From Caldifermentibacillus hisashii (GTDB lineage: Bacteria; Bacillota; Bacilli; Bacillales; Caldibacillaceae), in the NCBI RefSeq assembly GCF_027568575.1, contig NZ_JANUVP010000012.1: a DNA stretch of 64,000 bases; one strand, written 5' to 3'. Within the stretch, counting starts at the first letter, position 1. Every line of letters starts with the position of its first letter. Both the position numbers and the translations under genes were made by a program. Shown in pieces: positions 17,993 through 27,543 of this stretch. Under the pieces are notes generated by a model. It was not told where the DNA came from and ran no database searches. It saw nothing but the letters and a program-made list of their open reading frames with translations.

Positions 17993-19481
17993 AAAGCAAC
18001 GGATTCCCTTTCATCCCTATCCATAGTTCAGACTGTTCTATTTGTGCGGCAAGTTGCAGGAGCCAGTCTTCTTTTCCTTTTGGTGCCATAAACTGGACAC
18101 CGAGGGGAAGTCCGGCAGCAGTTAAATGAACCGGAACACTCATTGCCGGTTGACCGGTTAGATTCGCCAGTTGAGTGAACGGGGTGTAAGTAAGACTGGC
18201 TTCGAACATATCATAGACAAGTTTTTGCTGTTCGACCTTAGTCAGCTCACCAACTTTCATTAGTTCGGCAATTTTTTTTTCTGTCTGGGTGAGTTCGCCT
18301 ACTTTCGGTGCTGCGCTTGCTGTGGCAGGGGTTAAATAAAGATCATATGTACGATGAAACTCAGCCATTTGTGCTGCGGCCACATCCCATTCATCAAGGC
18401 TTCTAGTATAATCAGCTGCAGTCACCGATTTTCCTGCGACGGTCAAAACCCAGGCAACAATTTCCATATCCCCCGCAGTAATTGGCCTTCCGAGTGCTTC
18501 CTCGATTGACGCTACCATTCCGGCCATTTCACCACAATTCATGATGTAATAATTTTTTATTAAGCGGATTCCATCAACTTTATTTACTTTTTCTTCTACT
18601 TCATGACCTTGTTCTTCCAGCCATTTGATAGTTTTATACACGGCTAGACGTGCCTCCTCACTAACAGGGGTTCCAACAGGTGACTCCGTTGTGAACGCAA
18701 TCCGGAATTTTCGCTTTTCCGGCTTTTCAACAACGTCCTTAAACTTGCCGGGGAATAACGGTGTTTGGTAGGCGGCTTCCGGTTGTACTGTTTGCAAAAG
18801 ATCTAGAAGGGCGGCACTATCTCGAACAGATTTTGTTAAGGCAAAATCAATCGAGGCCCCTTGCCATTGCCGGCCGACACCGGGTCCAACCGGAGTTCTT
18901 CCCCTTGTCGGTTTTAAACCGAATAGCCCTGTAAAGGAAGCGGGAATCCGAATTGAACCGCCGCCATCACTTGCGCCGGCAATCGGAACAATCCCTGAAG
19001 CGATACTGGCAGCCGAACCACCACTCGATCCTCCTGGAGAATATTCGGTATTCCATGGATTCCGTGTTGGACCGTGGACTTCCGGTTCGGTAATATTTTT
19101 TAAACCAAATTCCGGCGTGTTTGTATGACCGATAAAAAGGAACCCGGCTTTCCGGAGCCGTGCAACAAAATTGGAGTCGCGTTTGGCGATATTATCAAGA
19201 AACAGTTTGGAACCGGATGTTAACGGCTCACCTTTAACAGCTTGAGATATATCTTTTAACACAATCGGAACCCCGGCAAATTCTTGCTCGCCAATCCGGA
19301 GTTCAGCTATTTCTTGAAATACTTTTTCTTTCCGTGTACGAATGACCGCGTTTAGCGTTGGATTAACTTCCTCTAACCGTTTAAAGGCGGCTTCAACTAA
19401 TTCTTTAGGTGATACTTCCTTTCGTTTCACCAATTGGGCAAGACCAATCCCGTCCAAAGCCATATATTCATGCTTGTCCAT
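17991..19481 (-). CDS. amidase (amidase signature family)
   Basis: A 496-aa amidase-signature hydrolase. The Ser-cisSer-Lys triad region is visible: a lysine in PIVLKDISQAV, GGSSGGSAASIASG, and DGGGSIRIPASFTGLFGLKP. This is the layout of GatA-like and aliphatic/aryl amidases, but no gatB or gatC is adjacent, so it is a free-standing catabolic amidase. ATG at 19481 (MDKHEY) has GGGGG upstream and is preferred to the ATG five codons earlier. Substrate unknown. Confidence 0.88.
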   Translation of the reverse strand: MDKHEYMALDGIGLAQLVKRKEVSPKELVEAAFKRLEEVNPTLNAVIRTRKEKVFQEIAELRIGEQEFAGVPIVLKDISQAVKGEPLTSGSKLFLDNIAKRDSNFVARLRKAGFLFIGHTNTPEFGLKNITEPEVHGPTRNPWNTEYSPGGSSGGSAASIASGIVPIAGASDGGGSIRIPASFTGLFGLKPTRGRTPVGPGVGRQWQGASIDFALTKSVRDSAALLDLLQTVQPEAAYQTPLFPGKFKDVVEKPEKRKFRIAFTTESPVGTPVSEEARLAVYKTIKWLEEQGHEVEEKVNKVDGIRLIKNYYIMNCGEMAGMVASIEEALGRPITAGDMEIVAWVLTVAGKSVTAADYTRSLDEWDVAAAQMAEFHRTYDLYLTPATASAAPKVGELTQTEKKIAELMKVGELTKVEQQKLVYDMFEASLTYTPFTQLANLTGQPAMSVPVHLTAAGLPLGVQFMAPKGKEDWLLQLAAQIEQSELWIGMKGNPLL

Positions 19482-19496
19482 ATATTTTTCCCCCAT

Positions 19497-20007
19497 CTTG
19501 CATTTTTGAAAAATCTTTCCAGTTCAATTGTAAGGGAAATGCATTACTTTTTAAAGGAAGGTGAATTTGCATATAAATGAAAACTCAATCAAAGCAAATT
19601 TTAGAGAAATTATTTGTCCCTCTCTGGCTTATGTTCCCAATGAAAACGAACACTTGCCTGACTAATATGAAATCGCCCGATAATCAAGCAATTCACACCT
19701 TCTACTGTTATTTAAAGTTTTTATTCTACCTTAACGGTTAAACAAATTTATGGGAAAAGTGAAACCAACTTACATTTAATCCGTATTTTCGTTATATATA
19801 CATAAACAATGACTTTTATAAAGGGAGAGGATAAAATTATTTAAAACTTTTAAATTAGTTAGCTTCCGATGAACCGTATTTTTCCTTAAAAAATATCAAC
19901 TAATAAGGTTATATTATATTGTGCGGACCGAGTTTTAAACGAACGATCAGACGATTTGGAAGAACAATGTGAAGAACGATAATACGACAACAGAAGGGAT
20001 AGTATAA
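19497..20007. other. intergenic region with no recognised feature
   Basis: About 510 bp between the divergent amidase and YrvL-like genes. I see no ORF with a ribosome-binding site, no strong hairpin and no repeat; it presumably carries both promoters. Confidence 0.5.
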
Positions 20008-20463
20008 ATGAATAAACATAAAGAAAACGACTCTTTTTCTGATTTGAAGCCTTTTGAAAAGATTTTAGTTATTGTATCATTGATCCTTCTTGTAGTCTTG
20101 GCACTTTCCTTTATAATTGGAATTTTCTTTTTTGGCTTTGCCGGACTATTTCACATCTTTGGCGTTCATTATGAATCGATTCAGTCACTAATTCTTTTTG
20201 CAGTTGTATATTTTATAGTCGCTCTTATTCTAGATTTCCTATCGATTCTGCTTTTTGGTTTACTATCACCATATATAACAAACAAATTTAAATTATTTGT
20301 TACCCGGATGATTTTGGACTGTCTCTTTTCCTGGATTGCTCTCCATACAGTAGATGATGTAATGGAATCGATAACCATTCCACTAATGACTGAAATTGTT
20401 GTTGTGATTGTATTCTTTATTATTGAAGAAGCATTTGAAAATAAAAAAGACAAAAAGGAATAA
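20008..20463 (+). CDS. YrvL-like regulatory membrane protein
   Basis: A 151-aa protein with four hydrophobic segments: one near residues 20-45, two centred near 65 and 80, and one near 125-140, followed by a Lys-rich tail. The layout, with FFGFAGLFHIFGVHYESIQSL, resembles YrvL of B. subtilis, a small membrane regulator linked to lipoteichoic acid synthesis. That match is from memory and is moderate. No operon partner is evident. Confidence 0.5.
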   Translation: MNKHKENDSFSDLKPFEKILVIVSLILLVVLALSFIIGIFFFGFAGLFHIFGVHYESIQSLILFAVVYFIVALILDFLSILLFGLLSPYITNKFKLFVTRMILDCLFSWIALHTVDDVMESITIPLMTEIVVVIVFFIIEEAFENKKDKKE

Positions 20464-20556
20464 TAAAATAAAATTTACTTTTTTCCTAGATGATTGTGTT
20501 ACTATATTTATTGACTTTTGATTTTTACATAATGTAGGAAGAAAAGGAGAAGTTCC

Positions 20557-21147
20557 ATGAAGACAAAGTCGATTCAACTCAATCATTTTCAACAAATGCT
20601 CTCTCAATTTATGGAAAAGCACCGTATTAAAGATTTAGTTAACGATTTTGATTTCCACCATGAAGCAAAGGTGTATCTTGGCAGCGGTCAGATGTTTAAT
20701 GATTTTGGCCGACTAGGATTAGAATTGCTGGCGGATTTGTGTGAAGCGGTTCACTTAGATTATTATTTGCCGCAACATAATGATGAGATTAACAAAAAAG
20801 ATGCAAATCATTTAATTACGAATGCGATGATTGCAGACGGTGATAATCAGCAACTAGAACAATGCCAATTTATGTTAAGTCATTTTACTATTCCGGAAGA
20901 TAGCGGACTTAGTGCCGAGTGTGGTCGGTTTGCTTATATGCGGAAGGCCAATCCGGAAAAATATTGGGCCAGTGTGGCGATATTGGACGATATTCGCAGT
21001 TTAACAATTCCGAATCCGGAACAAAAAGGGATAGAAAACCAAGCAATTTATATGAATTCCTATACAGCCGGATTACCTGATTATATAGGTGAAACTTTAT
21101 ATGACTGTTTTCAATTTTTCTTTAAAAGTTATAAAGAACATAAATGA
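20557..21147 (+). CDS. nucleoside 2-deoxyribosyltransferase-like protein
   Basis: A 196-aa protein with the order of motifs expected of this Rossmann-like family: KVYLGSGQMFNDFGR, LDYYLPQHND, NAMIADGDNQQLEQC, and the active-site-like EDSGLSAECGRFAYM. Family enzymes swap the base of deoxynucleosides or hydrolyse modified nucleosides. AAGGAGAAG gives a good ribosome-binding site. It stands alone. Confidence 0.65.
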   Translation: MKTKSIQLNHFQQMLSQFMEKHRIKDLVNDFDFHHEAKVYLGSGQMFNDFGRLGLELLADLCEAVHLDYYLPQHNDEINKKDANHLITNAMIADGDNQQLEQCQFMLSHFTIPEDSGLSAECGRFAYMRKANPEKYWASVAILDDIRSLTIPNPEQKGIENQAIYMNSYTAGLPDYIGETLYDCFQFFFKSYKEHK

Positions 21148-21227
21148 TTGACTTATAAGGATAGTTTAACGACCTGAATTAAAAATAATCAGTACATACC
21201 AAAATCATCTAATTTGAATAGCAAATT

Positions 21228-21421
21228 TGTTCCATAGAGCCGTTCTATGAGACAGTTCAGCCCCAATTTCCGACGATTTTGTCCCATAGAATGTGATTCG
21301 GTCAATCCTATGGGACATTTCGATTTGTATTTCTTCTAATTTTGTTCCATAGAGCCGTTCTATGGGACATTTTTACATATTTTTCCACTCGAAATGTTCC
21401 ATAGAGCTGTTTTGTTAGACA
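21228..21421. repeat. cluster of four palindromic TGTCCCATAGA-type repeats
   Basis: Copies lie at 21228-21254, 21280-21317, 21343-21369 and 21395-21421. Each is an imperfect palindrome built from TGTYCCATAGA and TCTATGGGACA arms. Start-to-start distances are 52, 63 and 52 bp. Copy 2 has a longer loop and copy 4 a degenerate right arm. A single right-arm motif (CTATGGGACATTTT) recurs at about 35748, and a degenerate arm at about 38441. This looks like a dispersed REP-type family. Confidence 0.75.
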
Positions 21422-21572
21422 TTCTGTTCTTCCAAATCTTGTGTGATATTATCAGGGGATTTTCTTGGGTAACTAATCATCAAGACATAATTTAAAATAC
21501 TTTATCGATCCGGACAGTTCCGGGGATATTATTGCCGATAGCTGTTCACTCCAAACAAATCTATTAATAAAA

Positions 21573-21611
21573 TTTACAAAACCTTTACATTCACTTAATA
21601 GCTCATTTACA
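21573..21611 (+). promoter_or_regulatory. PhoP box for the pst operon
   Basis: Four hexamers with exact 5-bp spacers: TTTACA (21573), TTTACA (21584), TTAATA (21595) and TTTACA (21606). This is the known PhoP-P binding pattern of Bacillus Pho promoters. CATAAT at 21614 may be the -10. Confidence 0.9.
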
Positions 21612-21685
21612 AAACATAATTATTCTCTAAATTAGAGAGAATATAAATGAGCATTGTGCAATTTGTGCATCTTGGGGGTTTTCAA

Positions 21686-22522
21686 ATGATAGATAAAAGA
21701 AAAGGAATGGTTCTTATTACCCTAGTTTTAACAATTATATTATTCGCTTGTGGAAAAAATGAAGAAAAATCAGGAACAACAAATGGAAATGCTGCTACAA
21801 TTTCCATTTCCGGTTCTACTTCAGTCGGACCACTAGCAGAGAAATTAGCTGAAAAATATAAAGAGAAGAACAATGTAAATATAGAAATTAACCAGATTGG
21901 CTCATCTGCAGGAATTACCAATGCCGTAAATGGTGTTTCGGAAATCGGTATGTCTTCCCGCGATTTAAAGGAGGAAGAGAAGGCGAGTTTACAGGAAACG
22001 GTGATTGCTTATGACGGAATTGTTGTTGTCACCCATCCAAGTAATCATGTTAAAAATTTAACAATAGCACAAGTAAAGGATATTTTTACAGGAAAAATTA
22101 CCAACTGGAAAGAAGTTGGAGGAGATGATCTGGAAATTGTTGTTGTTTCCCGTGAAGATGGCTCAGGCTCCCGTGACGCTTTCCAAGAAATTGTCGGTTA
22201 TTCATCCGGAGAATTGGTTAGAAATTCCATTATTGCCAGCGGAAACGGAAATATTAAAACAACCGTTGCAACAAACAAACATGCAGTTGGATTTATTTCG
22301 TTTGAATATATTGATGAATCGATAAACACAGTAAGTATTAATGGTGTCGAGGCAACAGCAGAAAATGTTCTCCGGCAAAAATACAGTCTGTCCCGTCCAT
22401 TTTTATTTGTTCATAAAGAGGAAAATCTTTCCGATGAAGGGAAAAAATTTATCGATTTTATATTAAGCTCGGAAGGTCAAAAAATTGTTAGGGAAACAGG
22501 AGCGATCCCTGTAAAAATGTAA
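21686..22522 (+). CDS. pstS: phosphate ABC transporter substrate-binding lipoprotein PstS
   Basis: A 278-aa phosphate-binding lipoprotein. A signal peptide ends in a lipobox (LFAC, Cys near residue 21). The mature protein has phosphate-loop motifs: SGSTSVGPLAE, IGMSSRDL and REDGSGSRDAF. It captures phosphate outside the membrane for PstCAB. ATG at 21686 is chosen because GGGGG lies seven bases upstream and the signal peptide starts there. It is first in the pst operon, directly after the Pho box, so phosphate starvation should induce it. Confidence 0.92.
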   Translation: MIDKRKGMVLITLVLTIILFACGKNEEKSGTTNGNAATISISGSTSVGPLAEKLAEKYKEKNNVNIEINQIGSSAGITNAVNGVSEIGMSSRDLKEEEKASLQETVIAYDGIVVVTHPSNHVKNLTIAQVKDIFTGKITNWKEVGGDDLEIVVVSREDGSGSRDAFQEIVGYSSGELVRNSIIASGNGNIKTTVATNKHAVGFISFEYIDESINTVSINGVEATAENVLRQKYSLSRPFLFVHKEENLSDEGKKFIDFILSSEGQKIVRETGAIPVKM

Positions 22523-22570
22523 CCAAAAGATAAAGCAACATTCGTACTAGCAACCACGGAGGAGTAAACA

Positions 22571-23470
22571 ATGTCAACCTTACCTGTAAAAAGAGAAAAA
22601 TCAAATAAAAGAAAGTATTTTATGGAGAAACTATCAGGGAAAGTTTTCCTGTTTTGTGCACTTCTTTCTGTTATTAGCCTTTTACTTATTATTGGATTTG
22701 TGTTTTTTAAAGGGTCCAAGCCGTTTATTGGGGAAGGATATAGTATCGTTGATTTTTTGTTCGGCAACGATTGGGTTCCAAGTGAAAATCAATTTGGCAT
22801 TTTTCCTATGATCGTTGCTTCCATTTACGCTACAATTGGTGCCCTTATCATTGGGGTTCCGGTCGGTTTATTTACCGCGATTTTTTTGGCAGAGATTGCT
22901 CCGAAAAGTATCGCAAAAATAATTTCGCCGGCCGTACAACTGTTGGCGGGTATTCCATCTGTTTTATACGGCGTTTTTGGGCTGGCCGTTATCGTTCCTT
23001 TTTTGCAAAATCAGCTCGGTTTAATAAAAGGACAGAGTTTAATCGCCGTTATTCTCGTTTTAGCCATCATGATGTTGCCGACCGTTGTTACTGTTGCGGA
23101 AACAGCTATCCGGGCTGTTCCAAAATCATACCGGGAAGGTTCATTGGCTTTAGGTGCTTCCCAGATTGGGACAATTTTTAAAGTTGTTGTACCATCAGCA
23201 AAATCAGGTATTATGACGGCCGTTGTTTTAGGAATGGGAAGAGCAATTGGTGAGACAATGGCAGTAATTTTAGTGGCTGGAAACAGTTTGATTATCCCAA
23301 CCAGCTTGACTGACAGTATCCGGCCTTTAACAACGAATATCGCATTAGAAATGGGTTATGCCTTTGGGACCCATCAAGAAATGTTGTTTGCCACCGGGAT
23401 CGTCTTATTCTCCTTTATTTTATTATTAAATTTTGTGCTGGCAAGAATCAGTTCGAAAGGTGGTAATTAA
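22571..23470 (+). CDS. pstC: phosphate ABC transporter permease PstC
   Basis: A 299-aa permease with about six transmembrane helices. The binding-protein-dependent loop is SYREGSLALGASQIGTIFK, and GIPSVLYGVFGL is typical of PstC. An N-terminal helix follows a short basic cytoplasmic tail. GGAGG precedes the ATG. It pairs with PstA to form the phosphate channel. Confidence 0.92.
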   Translation: MSTLPVKREKSNKRKYFMEKLSGKVFLFCALLSVISLLLIIGFVFFKGSKPFIGEGYSIVDFLFGNDWVPSENQFGIFPMIVASIYATIGALIIGVPVGLFTAIFLAEIAPKSIAKIISPAVQLLAGIPSVLYGVFGLAVIVPFLQNQLGLIKGQSLIAVILVLAIMMLPTVVTVAETAIRAVPKSYREGSLALGASQIGTIFKVVVPSAKSGIMTAVVLGMGRAIGETMAVILVAGNSLIIPTSLTDSIRPLTTNIALEMGYAFGTHQEMLFATGIVLFSFILLLNFVLARISSKGGN

Positions 23471-23472
23471 GT

Positions 23473-24297
23473 TTGAGAAAGCTTAAGGATCTTATTTTAC
23501 TGGGGCTATTATGGTTTGCCGCTTTCCTTACAGTTGCAGTACTCGTAACCATTGTTGGCTTTATTTTTTACAAAGGAATTGGACTTATCAGCTTTGATTT
23601 TATTTTTGGTGATTATTCCCCATCAGGCGGGGGCGGAATTTGGCCAATGGTGGTGACAACGATATACACAATTGTCATTTCCTTACTTATCGCGACCCCG
23701 ATTGGCATACTCGCAGCTGTTTATTTGCAAGAATATGCCAAACAAGGAAGAATGGTCAGAATCATTCGTTTTGCGACCGAGAGCTTAACTGGAATTCCAT
23801 CAATTATATATGGTTTGTTTGGGGCGGTGTTTTTTGTAACGACTTTAAAATTAGGAATGTCCATTATTGCAGCGTCCTTGACATTAACCATAATTATTTT
23901 ACCTGTCATTATCCGGACGACAGAAGAATCGTTAAAGACGGTGCCGCAAAGCTATCGGGAAGGTTCGTTAGCTTTAGGAACAACAAAACTGCAAACTTTA
24001 TATAAAGTAATTTTGCCGAGTGCCATGCCGGGAATTTTATCTGGAATTATTCTTTCCATGGGACGGATAATCGGTGAATCTGCCGCCATCTTTTTAACAG
24101 CTGGAACGGTAGCTGCCATGCCGGAAAGTATTTTTTCATCAGCACGGACGCTTACTGTCCATTCATATTTAGTCACACAAGAAGCCGGAGATATTGAGCT
24201 CGCAGCAGCAATTGGCATTATTCTTATTGCGATTATTTTAATACTTAATTTTTTCGCCACATGGATCTCAAAAAAATTGAATAAAGCCGATTATTAA
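23473..24297 (+). CDS. pstA: phosphate ABC transporter permease PstA
   Basis: A 274-aa permease with six predicted helices, the motifs GIPSIIYGLFGA and QSYREGSLALGTTKLQTLYK, and ASAIFLTAG-like segments typical of PstA. The start is TTG, two bases after the pstC stop, with GGTGG upstream. It is the second channel subunit of the phosphate importer. Confidence 0.92.
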   Translation: MRKLKDLILLGLLWFAAFLTVAVLVTIVGFIFYKGIGLISFDFIFGDYSPSGGGGIWPMVVTTIYTIVISLLIATPIGILAAVYLQEYAKQGRMVRIIRFATESLTGIPSIIYGLFGAVFFVTTLKLGMSIIAASLTLTIIILPVIIRTTEESLKTVPQSYREGSLALGTTKLQTLYKVILPSAMPGILSGIILSMGRIIGESAAIFLTAGTVAAMPESIFSSARTLTVHSYLVTQEAGDIELAAAIGIILIAIILILNFFATWISKKLNKADY

Positions 24298-24313
24298 AAA
24301 AGGAGACTGGGGT

Positions 24314-25135
24314 ATGTATACAACAATACTGGAACCAAAAATGGTAAAAGATGAAAAGTCAACCGTAACAGAAACACCTGAAACGAAAACAAAAATTCAT
24401 GTAGAGAATTTGAATTTATTTTATGGTGAAAAACAGGCTCTTTTTGATGTATCAATTAATATTAAAGAAAAAGAAGTAACGGCATTAATCGGTCCATCCG
24501 GATGCGGGAAGTCAACGTTTTTGCGAACGTTAAACCGGATGAATGACTTGATTGAAGGAGTAAAAATTAGCGGCAAAATTATTATTGATGATGAAAACAT
24601 ATATGAATCCAATGATGTTATTAAATTGCGCACGAAGGTTGGTATGGTCTTTCAAAAGCCGAATCTGTTTCCAATGAGTATTTATGATAATGTCGCATAT
24701 GGTCCACGAATGCAAGGGATTAAAAATAAGGCTATTTTAAATGAAATAGTTGAAAACAGTCTTCGTGGTGCAGCGATTTGGGATGAGGTACAGGATCGGT
24801 TAAAATCTTCCGCTCTTGGACTTTCGGGTGGTCAGCAACAAAGAGTTTGTATTGCCCGGGCAATCGCGATGAAGCCGGATGTGATTTTAATGGATGAACC
24901 AACCTCCGCGTTAGATCCGATTTCAACTTTGAAGATTGAAGAATTGATCGCGGCAATGAAAAAGGACTATACGATTGTCATTGTAACGCACAACATGCAA
25001 CAGGCGGCACGGGTATCGGATAAAACAGCCTTCTTCTTAAACGGTGAGATTATCGAATTTGATGAAACAAGCAAAATCTTTTCCATGCCAAGTGACCAAA
25101 GAACAGAAGATTATGTAACTGGTCGTTTTGGATGA
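24314..25135 (+). CDS. pstB: phosphate ABC transporter ATPase PstB
   Basis: A 273-aa ATPase. Walker A is GPSGCGKST, the signature is LSGGQQQRV, Walker B is VILMDEPTSALDP, and the switch is VTHNMQQA. The segment FLRTLNRMNDLIEG is specific for PstB. About 25 extra residues precede the domain. AGGAG lies upstream. Only one pstB is present, unlike the pstB1-pstB2 pair of B. subtilis. Confidence 0.93.
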   Translation: MYTTILEPKMVKDEKSTVTETPETKTKIHVENLNLFYGEKQALFDVSINIKEKEVTALIGPSGCGKSTFLRTLNRMNDLIEGVKISGKIIIDDENIYESNDVIKLRTKVGMVFQKPNLFPMSIYDNVAYGPRMQGIKNKAILNEIVENSLRGAAIWDEVQDRLKSSALGLSGGQQQRVCIARAIAMKPDVILMDEPTSALDPISTLKIEELIAAMKKDYTIVIVTHNMQQAARVSDKTAFFLNGEIIEFDETSKIFSMPSDQRTEDYVTGRFG

Positions 25136-25239
25136 TCCTATTTTACAATCTTATACGATAAGAACGTGTCACGTGAGTAAAACAGCAGCAAAATTAGAGG
25201 GCATTGAAAAAGGGGAAAAAAGAAATGAGGAGGTTTCAA

Positions 25240-25899
25240 ATGGTTGTTCGGGAGAGTTTTGATAGTAGTTTACAGGAACTGCAAGAAAAAATGATGGAGA
25301 TGGGGGAACTGACAGGCACCTTAATAGAAAAGTCATTTATTGCGCTTCAAAATCAAGATATTAAGCTGGCTTTAAGGGTGATTGAAGATGATGATGAGAT
25401 TGATGATATGCAAAATGAAATTGACCAATTGGCGATATGGTTAATTGTTAAAGAGCAACCGGTGGCTAGAGATTTACGAAAGATTATCGGCGCGATAAAA
25501 ATTCTTACAGATGTAGAACGTGTTGCCGACTTTGGGGTGAATATTGCAAAGTCAACCATCCAGATCGGAAATGCTCATTCACTCATTCATTTAACAGATC
25601 TTGAATCCATGAAGAATAGATGTATCAGCATGCTGGAGAAATCGTTACAAGCCTTTTTTGAGGAAAATATCAGCCTCGCCAAAGAAGTAGGAGATATGGA
25701 TGATCAAATTGATGACCTTAGTGATGCCAATTATAAAAAACTTAGCGCTTATTTAAGTGAACATCCTGAAGAAACAAACCAGCTTGTGCAATTAATCCTA
25801 GTTAATCGCCATCTTGAGAGAACGGCAGATCATATTACGAACATTGCCGAAAGTGCTGCTTATTTAATAAAAGGGAAGAAGTATGATTTAAATCCATAA
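25240..25899 (+). CDS. phoU: phosphate signalling protein PhoU
   Basis: A 219-aa protein made of two repeated three-helix bundles with the metal-binding E/DxxxD motifs (DDDEIDDMQNEID; MDDQIDDLSDANYK; NRHLERTADHITNIAE). PhoU links Pst transport to the Pho two-component system. ATG at 25240 follows GAGGAGG; the upstream TTG at 25204 is not needed. Ends the pst operon. Confidence 0.92.
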   Translation: MVVRESFDSSLQELQEKMMEMGELTGTLIEKSFIALQNQDIKLALRVIEDDDEIDDMQNEIDQLAIWLIVKEQPVARDLRKIIGAIKILTDVERVADFGVNIAKSTIQIGNAHSLIHLTDLESMKNRCISMLEKSLQAFFEENISLAKEVGDMDDQIDDLSDANYKKLSAYLSEHPEETNQLVQLILVNRHLERTADHITNIAESAAYLIKGKKYDLNP

Positions 25900-25947
25900 C
25901 TTGAATTGAGGACGGTTACAGCGGTATCTATAGTATCTAAAGAATTG

Positions 25948-25995
25948 GTCCCTTATTGTTTTTAATGAAAACAATAAGGGACATTAACTTTTATA
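25948..25995. terminator. terminator between phoU and terC
   Basis: A perfect 15-bp stem (GTCCCTTATTGTTTT with its complement, 5-nt loop) at 25948-25982 with T-rich flanks on both sides. It serves convergent genes. Confidence 0.85.
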
Positions 25996-26782
25996 TACTA
26001 TGTTTCTCTTTTTTCGTTATATTGGCAGTTGTTTCATTATGGAGTGGAGTTTCTTTTTGTTTTGATCCCGAATAAAACCAACCGCCGACAGCAAGCGAAA
26101 TCATGACAACCCAGAAAATCGAGTTCCAAATTGGTCCTTCAACAAATGAATGAGGAATGAGATGAACCGCATCATGGGCTAATGTATGAACCGCCAATTT
26201 GACACCGACCCATCCGACAATTAACATCGCTGCTGATTCCAGACTGGGACGCTCGGTCAGTAATCTGATAAATAAAGCTGATGCAAACCGAATAATGATT
26301 AGACCGGCAAGTGCACCCAATACGATGACAATAAATTGCGCTGTATCTATTCCACCAATATGACCGAAACTTGTCGCTGGAAGGGCAATTACTAATGCAA
26401 CGGCCGCCAAAATAGAGTCAATGGCAAATGCGATATCAGCAAAAGCGATTTGAGTGACAACACCTTTGAAACTCTTTTCTTTTACCTTTTTCTCCTTATG
26501 GTCATTTTTGATAAAATGTTTAATCGCTAAAAAAATCAAGTAGGCTGCACCAGCTGCTTGGACTTGCCATACATTAAATAAAAATGAAATGATAAAAATC
26601 GCACCAATCCGGAAAGCGAATGCGAATGCTAAACCGATATTTAGAGCTTTTTTCTGTTGCTCTTTAGGCAGACTTTTTGCCATTACTGCTAATACTAGAG
26701 CATTATCAGCTGATAACAAGCCTTCCAATACTACTAATATTAATACAACTGAGCCATACTGTAAAAACAGTGATAAATCCAT
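25991..26782 (-). CDS. TerC family manganese efflux protein
   Basis: A 263-aa membrane protein with seven or more helices. The acidic intramembrane motifs LEGLLSADNALVLA and FADIAFAIDSILAAVA define the TerC family. In Bacillus, TerC proteins (MeeF/YceF, MeeY/YkoY) export Mn2+, partly to metallate secreted enzymes. The Mn-sensing yybP-ykoY leader upstream of this gene supports that function directly. It is a single gene, with a ribosome-binding site GGAGGT. Confidence 0.88.
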   Translation of the reverse strand: MDLSLFLQYGSVVLILVVLEGLLSADNALVLAVMAKSLPKEQQKKALNIGLAFAFAFRIGAIFIISFLFNVWQVQAAGAAYLIFLAIKHFIKNDHKEKKVKEKSFKGVVTQIAFADIAFAIDSILAAVALVIALPATSFGHIGGIDTAQFIVIVLGALAGLIIIRFASALFIRLLTERPSLESAAMLIVGWVGVKLAVHTLAHDAVHLIPHSFVEGPIWNSIFWVVMISLAVGGWFYSGSKQKETPLHNETTANITKKEKHSI

Positions 26783-26816
26783 TTTCTACCTCCAAGTGAT
26801 TTAATTATGATAAACG

Positions 26817-26865
26817 AACAAGACCTTTGAATTATGAGTAAATTTCATAATTCAAAGGTCTTGTT
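26817..26865 (-). terminator. long attenuator hairpin of the manganese riboswitch
   Basis: A perfect 21-bp inverted repeat (AACAAGACCTTTGAATTATGA and complement, 7-nt loop) between the aptamer and terC. The following U tract is weak (CGTTTATC), so it may act as the expression platform or as a transcript barrier. Confidence 0.75.
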
Positions 26866-26867
26866 AA

Positions 26868-26946
26868 CAACGCAAGGTTGCCAATAAAACCGATGGGGTC
26901 CACCCATGTAATGACGGCTTTATTGTAAAAACTACTCCCCTTTGAT
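26868..26946 (-). promoter_or_regulatory. yybP-ykoY manganese riboswitch
   Basis: Reading the minus strand, AAAGGGGAGTAG is followed by GCCGTCATTAC and GTGGACCCC, the conserved elements of the yybP-ykoY aptamer that binds Mn2+. It lies directly in front of the terC leader hairpin. In known cases Mn2+ turns expression on. Confidence 0.87.
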
Positions 26947-27494
26947 TTTAGGTAAAAGACTATATCAAAAACTATAACAAATTTACCGGATGAAATTCAA
27001 TACTTTTTTATAATTTTTTATGAGTTAACACGATTTATATAGTGTAAAAGACTTGTTGAATTATAGAAAAAACTGTTGAACTTCATAACTTTCAAGTTAA
27101 AAATTCTCCAATCACTTTTGCTGATTAATAACTACGGTTGATTTTTTCCTCCTGTTGAAGGCCCCTTATTTTACTGCCGAATTTTTTCGCCTGATTACTA
27201 AACTTAAGAAAGCCGAATTCCTGTCGGCTCCTTGTATAATTTTTTATCTCATGGTAAATATGGTAAAAGTAAATCTTGCGTTAATTTTCCCGTAACTTTT
27301 TTTGGTGCTAATCATTCCCTTATTTTTATGCAGTCATTTTTCCTATCCCTTTTTAACTACCAAAAACAAATCAAAACAAGAATATTTATATGTTTCCAAA
27401 ATATTATATTGTAAAATAGAGTTTTTTCATTAATTAGAATTTGGCTAAATAAAACTATTATTCATAAAAATGCTATTTACATATTAAATTAGTA

Positions 27495-27513
27495 ATAATA
27501 CCTGTAGTATTAT
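27495..27513. promoter_or_regulatory. operator-like palindrome
   Basis: ATAATAC-CTGTA-GTATTAT, a 7-bp inverted repeat with a 5-bp centre, about 30 bp upstream of the small leader ORF. It resembles a TetR- or GntR-type operator; the regulator is unknown. Confidence 0.4.
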
Positions 27514-27543
27514 CAGTCAATTTTTTAACTAGAGGTGATGTCA

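Noticed and set aside
21228..21421. Reading the regularly spaced repeats as a CRISPR array
   Set aside because: The units are palindromic with variable loops, the intervals are not spacer-like, and copies 2 and 4 differ strongly. This fits REP-type elements better.
23640..24005. 121-aa ORF inside pstA
   Set aside because: A frame shadow of the well-supported PstA coding sequence, with no start signal.
27232..27414. 60-aa ORF upstream of the app operon
   Set aside because: No ribosome-binding site; Phe/Leu/Ile-rich translation typical of AT-rich non-coding DNA.
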